A stretch of 44,956 bases of DNA from a virus, in IMG/VR virus record IMGVR_UViG_3300002140_000145, positions 1 through 44,956 of that record. One strand, 5' to 3'. Made by a program: the position numbers and the translations under genes. This document shows, piece after piece, positions 1 through 7,109 of this stretch. The notes under the pieces are model-generated. The model was not told the DNA's origin, searched no databases, and saw only the letters and a list, made by a program, of their open reading frames with translations. Position 1 is the first letter of the stretch; each line of letters opens with the position of its first letter.

Positions 1-539
1 CCACTAAAAACATACTTCTGATTAACAAAATCTTCTGCACGTAGCTCGCCGTGGTCGGGCATTTGCACCATTGCGTTCATAAAAAACGTAGGAAGTTCAA
101 AGTGACCAAAGATATACTTGCTTTTTAGATGTTTTAGCTTCTTCCACTCATCGCCTACCAGCCACGGAACAATAGTTACATCGTCTATAGTGGTCATTTC
201 ATCAATAAATGTAATACCTGGAATATGTTTAGCAAATGCAGTTGAATTAACAGTGCGCTTGTCTTTGTAATACAAGTCATGATTACCATCAAAGAAGAAA
301 AACTGCTCAAACGCTGCACCTAACTTCTCCATGCTACGGATGGTTGCATCCATAGTAGTAAGATTCAAGCTATTTCTATTGTGATGCCAGTCACCGCAAA
401 AGATACCAGTTTCACAACCGTTAGCTTTTGCAGTTTCAATAAACCAATCAACAAAATCTTCACAATCTTGATTGTGAACCTTTGAATTGCCCTTCATTCC
501 GAAGTGGATGTCTGTAAAGACTGCTGCTTTTTTAAACAA
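1..539 (-). CDS. 47: gp47-like recombination endonuclease subunit (SbcD/Mre11-type phosphoesterase), 3' part outside window
   Basis: Partial gene read on the minus strand and cut by the left window edge; about 179 N-terminal residues are visible. The product is the nuclease subunit of the T4 gp46/gp47 complex, which resects DNA ends for recombination-dependent replication. Calcineurin-like phosphoesterase motifs are visible in order: VFTDIHFG near residue 8 (the D-x-H metal motif), FCGDWHHNR (GDxH-type) near residue 50, DGNHDLYY (GNHD) near residue 85, and IFGHFELP (GHxE) further on. The best start is TTG at 539: the coding frame has no upstream ATG, and a GGAGAAG ribosome site lies six bases before this TTG. 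The motif set and the position next to gene 55, as in T4-like phages, make the call firm. The missing C-terminus and gp46 should lie to the left of this window. Confidence 0.9.
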   Translation of the reverse strand, partial: MFKKAAVFTDIHFGMKGNSKVHNQDCEDFVDWFIETAKANGCETGIFCGDWHHNRNSLNLTTMDATIRSMEKLGAAFEQFFFFDGNHDLYYKDKRTVNSTAFAKHIPGITFIDEMTTIDDVTIVPWLVGDEWKKLKHLKSKYIFGHFELPTFFMNAMVQMPDHGELRAEDFVNQKYVFS

Positions 540-571
540 GAATTACTTCTCCATAAAATATGTATTGTTTA

Positions 572-600
572 AGTATATACTACTTTTTAACACCTGTCAA
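572..600 (-). promoter_or_regulatory. Sigma70-type promoter of gene 47
   Basis: On the minus strand, TTGACA (600-595), a 17-base spacer and TATACT (577-572) lie about 35 bases before the TTG start of gene 47. The -35 hexamer contains the TGA stop codon of gene 55, so promoter and coding end overlap. This is host RNA polymerase style, suited to early or middle expression. The call comes from sequence match only. Confidence 0.8.
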
Positions 601-1445
601 CTGTTTTTTGAATTAAATATTGAAGCACTAGCGTCTTCGTTTCTTTTAACACTTGCTTCCCATTCGCCTTGACTTTGTCTAGTAAAACTAGGATTTAAAT
701 TATTCATCTCAAGAATATCGTCGCGAATGTTTTGATTACGTTTTTCAATATTAATAACACGAACAAAACTATTAGTTACTGCTGCGGTGTAGTATGCAAA
801 CGGATTGTCTGATTTAGATTCGTCAAACTGTAATCCAATTTGCGAAAGTTGCAAAATTGCTTGTCCTTTCATTTCGTCATTGTACGTGTATCCACGAACA
901 TTGCCTCGAGTAGCATATCTTTCAACAAGTTTTAACCACATCATTGCAAGATTATTTGTTGCTCTTCCGTGCTCTCTTGAAAAACTACCATTTTCCATAC
1001 CACCTGACCAATGACTTTTACCTACAAGTATTAGCTCTCCGTCGTCGTTGTATTTCCAATGTTGAAAGGGTGGAAAGTTTAGTTTTGTTTTAGTATCGGC
1101 TACTGTTTTTGGATTTTTCTTACGCCCGGGTTCTTCTGGAATGTGTTCAAACGTCATTACACGAAATATTAATTCTTCTTTTGTAATTTCTTTGTAGTCA
1201 ACTTCGCATTCTGCTTGTTTGACTTTTTCACCAGCATTTTTTCTTGCTTCGTATGCTTCGTTACTTAATCGTTTAGCTTTTTTTCGTTTTGCTTCTGTAA
1301 TAGTCAATCTATTAATTTTATCTACGCTAGGTAAAATAAGATCGTAATCACCATATTCCTTTTCAATGTAGCTATTAAAGGTATTTTTTGATCTGTGTAT
1401 CTCTTTTAAGATATCTTTGTTATTTAGATAATTTTTTTTACGCAT
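597..1445 (-). CDS. 55: gp55-like late-transcription sigma factor
   Basis: A 282-aa relative of T4 gp55, the phage sigma factor that directs host RNA polymerase to late promoters. The recognisable core lies in the C-terminal half: SHWSGGMENGSFSREHGR, then LVERYA and GYTYNDEMKGQAILQL, QIGLQFDESKSDNPFAYY, and RVINIEKRNQNIRDDILEMN, which correspond to the conserved sigma region 2-like segment of this family. The N-terminal ~110 residues are lysine-rich and less conserved; the protein is longer than T4 gp55 (185 aa). I choose ATG at 1445 (MRKKNYL) rather than an ATG 42 bases upstream, because GGAGATC precedes 1445 at proper spacing and the upstream ATG lies next to the -10 box. It sits head to head with the late baseplate genes, whose ATAAATA promoters it should recognise. 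Confidence 0.92.
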   Translation of the reverse strand: MRKKNYLNNKDILKEIHRSKNTFNSYIEKEYGDYDLILPSVDKINRLTITEAKRKKAKRLSNEAYEARKNAGEKVKQAECEVDYKEITKEELIFRVMTFEHIPEEPGRKKNPKTVADTKTKLNFPPFQHWKYNDDGELILVGKSHWSGGMENGSFSREHGRATNNLAMMWLKLVERYATRGNVRGYTYNDEMKGQAILQLSQIGLQFDESKSDNPFAYYTAAVTNSFVRVINIEKRNQNIRDDILEMNNLNPSFTRQSQGEWEASVKRNEDASASIFNSKNS

Positions 1446-1469
1446 GTGATCTCCAGTTATGTTAATACT

Positions 1470-1498
1470 ATTATAATATACATACATAATTTTGTCAA
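1470..1498 (-). promoter_or_regulatory. Consensus sigma70 promoter of gene 55
   Basis: On the minus strand, TTGACA (1498-1493), exactly 17 bases, then TATAAT (1475-1470): a perfect match to the bacterial housekeeping promoter. Transcription would start near 1463 and give a short leader with GGAGATC before ATG 1445. This fits expression of the late sigma factor by unmodified host polymerase. Confidence 0.88.
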
Positions 1499-1499
1499 C

Positions 1500-1505
1500 T
1501 AAATA
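1500..1505 (+). promoter_or_regulatory. T4-type late promoter core (TAAATA) for baseplate operon
   Basis: CTAAATAC lies 20 bases before the first baseplate ATG (1526), with GGAGAA at 1511-1516 as ribosome site. It matches the core of the T4 late promoter TATAAATA. It is one base away from the -35 box of the divergent gene 55 promoter. Confidence 0.65.
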
Positions 1506-1525
1506 CTAATGGAGAAACATGAATT

Positions 1526-2494
1526 ATGGCAATCTTTTCAGGATTTAATCAGCTCAACAGTAAAATAAGCAGTGCGTTTAGTAATGTGCGTCAAGTCACG
1601 CAGAATATTAATTCATTCACAGCTAACATTGGAAGAGTAAGCAGTCAATTTAATAGTTTTGTTAGTAACAATCCTATTATGAAAACTATTGGCGAAGTAT
1701 CAGACACAGTTAGGAATGTTCAAGGATTATTTGGCACCGGCGGTGTTAATTCTAAAAACGTAGGTAGCTCAATTAGAATGATTGGCAACGCTGTACAAAA
1801 TGTAGGATATAACGCTGCTCCGCCAGACAGGACAATTTCTCGTGCAGTTATATCATCTGACATTGGAACAGCCGATGCAAGCGATTGGCGTGTAAGCATT
1901 AGTATACCTTCGATATTATTACAAGGAAACGTACTAGCTCCGCTTAAAGAAAGTAGCGATAATTCAAGTGCATGGAATACAGGCAACAGGATGATATTTC
2001 CATTCAACCCGACTATATTGTTAGGTCATAGTGCAAACTATGCTCAGATACAACCTACTCATACAAATTATGTATTCAACGCATTTGAAAATAGTCAAGT
2101 AGATAATATCACAATTACTGGCGAATTTATTAACGAAAATGAATATGATGCAAGATACTGGATAGCATGCTTGCACTTCTTAAGAACTGCGACAAAAATG
2201 TTTTACGGAGAAAGTTTTCCTGCAGGAAATCCGCCCCCAGTATGCAGACTTAACGGTTACGGAAAACATGTTTTAAACAATATTCCAGTTATTATTACAA
2301 ACTTTACAACGGACATGCCAGCAGATGTTGACTACATCGAGTGTCAAGTTGACGGACAAAAAAATATGGTACCTGTCCAGAGTACCTTTACTATAACATG
2401 TGCGCCAAACTACGCAAGAAGAACTACTGCAAGGTTTAGTTTAAATGATTTTGCCAAAGGCGGATTTGTCGGCGGCAATGAAGGATTTGTATAA
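1526..2494 (+). CDS. Baseplate tail-tube protein, gp48/gp54-type
   Basis: A 322-aa virion protein that opens the baseplate operon. Residues 1-60 are rich in N, S and Q with a helical look. The folded part starts near residue 110 (ASDWRVSISIP) and includes FPFNPTILLGHSANYAQIQP, HFLRTATKMFYGES and PPPVCRLNGYGKHVLNNIPV, ending with FAKGGF. This pattern (substrate-strand 'RLNGYG..VLNNIPVIITNF' and a preceding 'YW....LRT.TKM.YG' helix) is what I associate with marine T4-like tail-tube cap or initiator proteins, which join the baseplate hub to the tail tube and share the tube-protein fold. It could be either gp48 or gp54; adjacency to gp53 does not separate these. The start at 1526 is supported by GGAGAA upstream; an ATG at 1519 is out of frame. 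The stop overlaps the next start (TAATG), suggesting coupled translation. Confidence 0.62.
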   Translation: MAIFSGFNQLNSKISSAFSNVRQVTQNINSFTANIGRVSSQFNSFVSNNPIMKTIGEVSDTVRNVQGLFGTGGVNSKNVGSSIRMIGNAVQNVGYNAAPPDRTISRAVISSDIGTADASDWRVSISIPSILLQGNVLAPLKESSDNSSAWNTGNRMIFPFNPTILLGHSANYAQIQPTHTNYVFNAFENSQVDNITITGEFINENEYDARYWIACLHFLRTATKMFYGESFPAGNPPPVCRLNGYGKHVLNNIPVIITNFTTDMPADVDYIECQVDGQKNMVPVQSTFTITCAPNYARRTTARFSLNDFAKGGFVGGNEGFV

Positions 2495-2790
2495 TGGGTA
2501 AAAGTAAAAGTCCATATGGAAATACTCCTGTAACAAGATCAGGATATTTAGATATATTAAAGCCACGGGCAGTTCCTGTTGCAGGCGACGATGTAATATA
2601 CGAAGTTACAACTGCTTATACTTACAGACCGGATCTGTTAGCACACGACTTATACGGTAGTAAAGAACTTTGGTGGGTGTTTGCTCAACGAAATCCAGAT
2701 GTACTAAAAGATCCTGTATTTGACTTTGTTGCTGGTACAAAGATTTATTTGCCACAAGGCAGAAACTTAACTGAGAAATTAGGATTATAA
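2494..2790 (+). CDS. 53: gp53 baseplate wedge subunit
   Basis: A 98-aa member of the gp53 baseplate wedge family. gp53 joins wedge sectors around the hub during baseplate assembly. Diagnostic segment: TYRPDLLAHDLYGSKELWWV followed by FAQRNPDVLKDPVFDFVAGT and KIYLP, a LysM-like fold; the 'YRPD.LA.DLYG...LWWVF..RNP....DP..DF..G..IY.P' pattern is characteristic. It is about half the length of T4 gp53 (196 aa), keeping essentially only the LysM-like part. Its start overlaps the previous stop by one base (TAATG), with AAGGA ten bases upstream, and its own stop overlaps the next start in the same way. This indicates three coupled baseplate genes. Confidence 0.88.
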   Translation: MGKSKSPYGNTPVTRSGYLDILKPRAVPVAGDDVIYEVTTAYTYRPDLLAHDLYGSKELWWVFAQRNPDVLKDPVFDFVAGTKIYLPQGRNLTEKLGL

Positions 2791-5700
2791 TGGCAATCAG
2801 CTTTGGAAATATTTCAAATCAGCTCACTAACAAGTTAGGCCAAATTAAAGCCACAGCATCGTCAGTTAATCAAGTAACGGCTGGACTTAATCGTGTGTCT
2901 AGTCAGATAAGCGGCATTTCGGGGTCTATTCCTTCAAGTGTTAATGCTGCATTAGGTGGAGATATTTCTAATAAGTTAAAAAATTTAACCGGTGGGTTAG
3001 GCGGCATAAACTTAGGATCTGTGTTAGGCGGCAATTTACCAAGCGTATCAGATGCAATATCTAAAATAGCAGGGTCTGCAACAGAACTAAGTCAGTTAGT
3101 TGCCGAACCGTTGCGTGTTGTACAACGAAGCCAATCTGAATTATTTAATGCATCGGGAGAAAGATTTGAATCACTTCGTCAGCAAGTAGAACAATTAAGT
3201 AATATATCTGCATTTGATCAATTTACTAATTTAACCTTTGCACCACTCGGCGGAAATAACATATCTGGAAATAGAGTTTCAAACAGCGGATCAGCAGCAA
3301 GTAAAATTCCTAATCCTTTAAGAGATCATAATAGCTTTAACTATGTTATTACCCTTGGTATTTTAAGTGCAAGAGAATACAATAATCCAAGTAAGTATCG
3401 ACAGTCTGGCGGCTTTACAAATTATATAATTAGAAGTGGCGGCGGTGACTACAGTAAGCGCTACCAAGTATTAGATGAAATGGGCGATACTCAATCAGAT
3501 GACCCAGGTGCAAAGTCAGGTCACGCAGAATACTTTATCGAAGATTTAGAATTTGATGCAGTAATTGCACCAAATCCTAACACAGGTGTTAGTCTTGGAA
3601 CATCAATGAGTTTTAGAGTTACTGAACCGTTCTCAATGGGAAACTTTATTGAGGCACTAATTGGGGCTGCTGCCGAAGCAGGATTTACTAATTACCTTGA
3701 TGCTCCCTTCTGTTTAAGAATTGATTTTGTAGGATGGAACGAAGATGGCCAAACTGCGGCTAATTTTATTCAGCGTCCGATATTCATGCCTATTAAAATT
3801 ATTAATATGGATTTTAATGTAAGCGGCAGAGGAAGTGCATACGAAGTTAAAGCAGTTCCTATGAGCGAAACCGGCCTTAATGATAATATTAATCAAACTA
3901 AAACATCAGTTAATGCTAACGGATCTCTTGTACACGAGGTTCTTGAAACATCAGCTCGCTCGGTAACAGGTACAATTAATTCTCAAATCCAAGGATTAGA
4001 AGAGTCTGGTGCAGTTACACAATATGATCGATATGTTATTTGTTTTCCAAAAAATAAACAAGATGTAACTAATGCAGTACAAGCACAAACAATTGACGAA
4101 ACTGTACTGCGTACTACATTAGAAGAATCAATTGACATTCAAAAAGGAACAACGTCGGGCCACGGCGAAGGACAAATTGATCCTCGACTTGCAAATGCAG
4201 TTGCAGCAAGACAAAAACAAGAAATTAATGTTGCATCTGTATCTAGAATGTATGCGGTTCTTAAAACCTATGCCGAAAACCAATCGCTAATGAACGAAAT
4301 TGGTATTAGTGGATTAACTATTGACACCGGCGATGGAGGTAATCAAGCACAACCTGATAGAGCAGCAGTTACTGATGAAGACAGAAGTGTAATTGCAAGA
4401 AATGCTCCGGGAACGGCTCCTGCTGAAAAATCTAGAGATTACCAATTTAGTCAAGGTGAACAAATTACTAAGATTATTGAAAAGGTTCTTTTAAACAGTG
4501 AGTATGCACGAGAAAATGCCAGCGGCGAAGCAAAGAATGGTATTATTAAATGGTTTAGAATAGATACACAAGTATTTTACGAAGAAAATTCAGAATCTGA
4601 AGCATCTATAGGCAGACCTCCAAGAGTATATGTTTACAGTGTTGTTCCGTACGAAGCTGATGAAGCAAAACGTCTTGCTCCAAATGAGCGTCCTGCAAAT
4701 ACAGAAGGGTTAAAAGCTGCCGCAGCAAAAGAATACAATTTTATCTATACCGGAAAAAACGAAGATGTATTAGATTTTAATATTAGTTTTAATAATGCAT
4801 TTATGCAAACTGCATTTGCAAACTACGGTATGGGAGGAGGCGCTGATAGAGCAGGCGCAGGTAACCGAGCAACCGCAGCTAAAGATTCCGGAAACACGTC
4901 GGGTCCAAGAAAAGATTCAGATAAATCAACAGCAAATGCCCCAGGCGGCGAAGTAGGATTTGTAAACCAAACAACAACAGTTTCTTCGGGGTCAAGAAGT
5001 CCAGATATTAAGACAAGAATTGCTGAAACTTTTCACGATAGAATTACAAATCAAATCACCGATATGGTCACTGCTGAAATGACAATTATGGGAGATCCGT
5101 TTTTCATTCCTCAAGAAACTGGAAATTATGTAGCAGAAAACGGCGGAAGCCCTAACGCTGCCGGTGACGGCACCATGACATATCAAAGAGCCGAAGTATT
5201 TTGTGTAGTTAATTTTAAAACTCCATTTGATTATCAAGAGTCAGGAGCAACTATGGAAATGCCGCGTGTTGTACCGCAGTTTAGCGGGCTATTTCAAGTG
5301 TGGGCAGTAACTAATAATTTTAGCGGCGGAAAATTTTCACAGGTTCTTAAATTAATTAGACGCCGTGGCCAAGACGATGCTGCTACTACAAATAATAAAG
5401 GCCCAGTACAAGAGCGTTCAGATGTTACTTACGGTAAAACTCCAGTATCTGATCAGTCAGCAGCTGAAAGTCAACGCCTGCTGAGACAAACAGTTCGTCC
5501 TACTAATAATCAGTCTTCTGCAGAAACTGCAAGATTAGCAGGATATCAACCGGGACAAGTAGATCCGAGATTAGCCGCAGCAGCAGCAGCAAATCGGTCG
5601 ACGGTTGCTGCGTCAACTGCAGGCGGCGGACGAGGAAGTGTAAATGAGCGAGCCGGTGACCGCGCTGCTTACATTACTGCTAATCAACCGTATACTAGTG

Positions 5701-6008
5701 CAACTGTTAATAATGCTACAACAGCAGCTATTGCAAAAGGCCCTGATGCAACTATAAATTACACTGATAGTACAGAAGCAAACACAGGTAACTGGAAACC
5801 ACCGATACGGGCGTTAACACCGGCAGTTGCAACTACATCGCAAAGTGCTAGATCACCTAACGGTACAGATTTAGGCATTTCACAAACAGAGTATAATGCA
5901 TTAAGTGGTAAAGAAAAGTTTGAACTTAGAAGTCGTACACCGGGAACTAATGCAAATACTAGATCTCTTAACCGTAACGTAAGAATAAACGGAAACAATA
6001 ACTTTTAA
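2790..6008 (+). CDS. Large baseplate hub-like structural protein (possible gp27 analogue)
   Basis: A 1072-aa virion protein between gp53 and the spike gp5. No enzyme motif is seen. Residues 1-60 resemble the start of the upstream tube protein (NQLxxK... RVSSQ). A folded region at about 175-430 contains NYVITLGILSAREYNNPSKY, SAYEVKAVPMSETG and a conserved FRVTEPFSMGNFIEAL strand/helix. A second folded region at about 580-870 contains NEDVLDFNISFNNAF and MVTAEMTIMGDPFFIP, a 'GDPxFxxP' signature I associate with hub or tail proteins that contact the tube. The linkers (about 440-560, 680-740, 885-1072) are low-complexity and rich in A, G, S, T and N. Two copies of GQ(I/V)DPRL sit at residues 461-467 and 922-928 inside linkers. 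Position suggests the hub role that gp27 has in T4; that is inference. The start overlaps the gp53 stop (TAATG). Confidence 0.6.
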   Translation: MAISFGNISNQLTNKLGQIKATASSVNQVTAGLNRVSSQISGISGSIPSSVNAALGGDISNKLKNLTGGLGGINLGSVLGGNLPSVSDAISKIAGSATELSQLVAEPLRVVQRSQSELFNASGERFESLRQQVEQLSNISAFDQFTNLTFAPLGGNNISGNRVSNSGSAASKIPNPLRDHNSFNYVITLGILSAREYNNPSKYRQSGGFTNYIIRSGGGDYSKRYQVLDEMGDTQSDDPGAKSGHAEYFIEDLEFDAVIAPNPNTGVSLGTSMSFRVTEPFSMGNFIEALIGAAAEAGFTNYLDAPFCLRIDFVGWNEDGQTAANFIQRPIFMPIKIINMDFNVSGRGSAYEVKAVPMSETGLNDNINQTKTSVNANGSLVHEVLETSARSVTGTINSQIQGLEESGAVTQYDRYVICFPKNKQDVTNAVQAQTIDETVLRTTLEESIDIQKGTTSGHGEGQIDPRLANAVAARQKQEINVASVSRMYAVLKTYAENQSLMNEIGISGLTIDTGDGGNQAQPDRAAVTDEDRSVIARNAPGTAPAEKSRDYQFSQGEQITKIIEKVLLNSEYARENASGEAKNGIIKWFRIDTQVFYEENSESEASIGRPPRVYVYSVVPYEADEAKRLAPNERPANTEGLKAAAAKEYNFIYTGKNEDVLDFNISFNNAFMQTAFANYGMGGGADRAGAGNRATAAKDSGNTSGPRKDSDKSTANAPGGEVGFVNQTTTVSSGSRSPDIKTRIAETFHDRITNQITDMVTAEMTIMGDPFFIPQETGNYVAENGGSPNAAGDGTMTYQRAEVFCVVNFKTPFDYQESGATMEMPRVVPQFSGLFQVWAVTNNFSGGKFSQVLKLIRRRGQDDAATTNNKGPVQERSDVTYGKTPVSDQSAAESQRLLRQTVRPTNNQSSAETARLAGYQPGQVDPRLAAAAAANRSTVAASTAGGGRGSVNERAGDRAAYITANQPYTSATVNNATTAAIAKGPDATINYTDSTEANTGNWKPPIRALTPAVATTSQSARSPNGTDLGISQTEYNALSGKEKFELRSRTPGTNANTRSLNRNVRINGNNNF
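4170..4190 (+). repeat. GQIDPRL motif, copy 1 (hub-like protein residues 461-467)
   Basis: GGA CAA ATT GAT CCT CGA CTT encodes GQIDPRL, followed by an Ala-rich stretch (ANAVAA). It is the first of four copies of the same short motif in two neighbouring baseplate genes. Confidence 0.8.
5553..5573 (+). repeat. GQVDPRL motif, copy 2 (hub-like protein residues 922-928)
   Basis: Encodes GQVDPRL followed by AAAAAANR, in the C-terminal low-complexity tail. Codons differ from the other copies (for example CCG AGA TTA here, CCT CGA CTT in copy 1), so the peptide rather than the DNA is conserved. Confidence 0.8.
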
Positions 6009-6019
6009 AAGGATTAAGA

Positions 6020-7075
6020 ATGGCTGAAGACTCTGGCTTAGAAGAAACCCAACTACGTGGCGCTCCTGGACCGAGTGTTGCGTCGTCTGTCGATGCTCCT
6101 ATATATACAGTAGGCGATAGTCATGCAGTTGCAATTGCACAAGCTGGCGGCTTTCAGAATTTAGCTGTTAATGGAGCACAAATTAGTGCAATCGTTTCTC
6201 AGATAACATCTGTAGCTAATGGTGCAAATGTTATCCTTAGTGCAGGTAACAACAATATTGCTGATAGACCAGAAGTTGTTATTGCTACAGTTAAAAATAT
6301 TATACAAAGATTGAATGCAAAAAATTGTAAAGTATTATATGTTGTTTTTCCTTTAATTAATTTAAACGGTCCTTATTCAGGTGCATATGGAAAATACACT
6401 AGTAACTACAACAATGTTAGAAACGGTTTAGCTATAAATGTTATAGCAGATTTTAATCTTGCATTAAGAACTGAAGAAATTAATCCAAACGATCCGATGA
6501 AGATCCATGCAACTAGTGCAGCATATACAAGAATTGCAAATGCTGCTGTGGCTGCATTTAGTGGAGTATCAATAACTGATACTGCAAATGCGGCACCTGA
6601 TGCCGCAGTAACTTCTGCTACAGAAACTACACCTGCAAATCTTAACACTACGCAATTTAGTGGCCCAAGTCCTATTACACAACAAACAAATAATAATGAT
6701 AATTTAAATCCATTCGTGTATCAACCTATAGACTATTTTGATGATCGTTACGATTTTAAAACAGGACAAAAAATTAAATCAGGCGGAATACCCGGCGCTT
6801 ATGGGGGCGGGCAAGCACCTAGTCCGGCTACTACTCCGCCACTCCCTACACAAACAACTCCGGAAACTGTTCCAGGCGCTGCATCAACAGGGTATAGTGT
6901 TGGACAAGTAGATCCAAGATTAGCAGCAGCAGCCGCACAGGCAGCAGTACCAATTCCGGGAACAACCGGATTTGGAATCGGACAAATTGATCCAAGATTA
7001 TCAGCAGCGGCCGGCGCTGCTGCCAAAATAAAAAGCGTGTCCAGCACTGCCCGTAGTCTACCAAGGCCTCAATAA
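6020..7075 (+). CDS. SGNH-hydrolase-like baseplate protein with GQ(V/I)DPRL repeats
   Basis: A 351-aa protein between the hub-like gene and gp5. Residues 28-190 look like an SGNH/GDSL hydrolase: block I GDSHA with Ser34, a glycine in the block II region (AGGFQNLAVNG), block III GNNN with Asn77/78, and a final His163 in DPMKIHATSAAYTRIA. The usual catalytic Asp three residues before His is replaced by Met160; Asp158 lies two residues further back, so the enzyme may work as a Ser-His dyad or be inactive. Family members remove acyl groups from polysaccharides or peptidoglycan, so a tail-borne esterase acting on host surface glycan is plausible but inferred. Residues 200-351 are a Pro/Ala/Thr-rich tail ending with two GQ(V/I)DPRL copies, also found in the preceding protein. 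AAAAGGA precedes the ATG. Its TAA stop forms part of the next late promoter. Confidence 0.6.
   Translation: MAEDSGLEETQLRGAPGPSVASSVDAPIYTVGDSHAVAIAQAGGFQNLAVNGAQISAIVSQITSVANGANVILSAGNNNIADRPEVVIATVKNIIQRLNAKNCKVLYVVFPLINLNGPYSGAYGKYTSNYNNVRNGLAINVIADFNLALRTEEINPNDPMKIHATSAAYTRIANAAVAAFSGVSITDTANAAPDAAVTSATETTPANLNTTQFSGPSPITQQTNNNDNLNPFVYQPIDYFDDRYDFKTGQKIKSGGIPGAYGGGQAPSPATTPPLPTQTTPETVPGAASTGYSVGQVDPRLAAAAAQAAVPIPGTTGFGIGQIDPRLSAAAGAAAKIKSVSSTARSLPRPQ
6902..7000 (+). repeat. GQ(V/I)DPRL motif, copies 3 and 4
   Basis: Two copies 26 residues apart: 6902-6922 encodes GQVDPRL (residues 295-301) and 6980-7000 encodes GQIDPRL (residues 321-327). Both are preceded by G-Y/F-x-x and followed by Ala-rich sequence. 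They repeat the motif seen twice in the upstream hub-like gene. Confidence 0.8.
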
Positions 7076-7078
7076 ATA
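7073..7078 (+). promoter_or_regulatory. T4-type late promoter core (TAAATA) before gp5
   Basis: AATAAATA at the end of the SGNH-like gene; the first three bases are that gene's TAA stop. It lies 31 bases before ATG 7110. The leader holds only a weak AGAGA ribosome site. Confidence 0.65.
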
Positions 7079-7109
7079 TGCAATATAATATAGTAAAAAG
7101 AGACAGCTA

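Noticed and set aside
5570-5600. GCAGCAGCAGCAGCA run as a DNA microsatellite or phase-variation tract
   Set aside because: It is a trinucleotide alanine run in frame; length change would not shift the frame, and other Ala-rich linkers use mixed codons.
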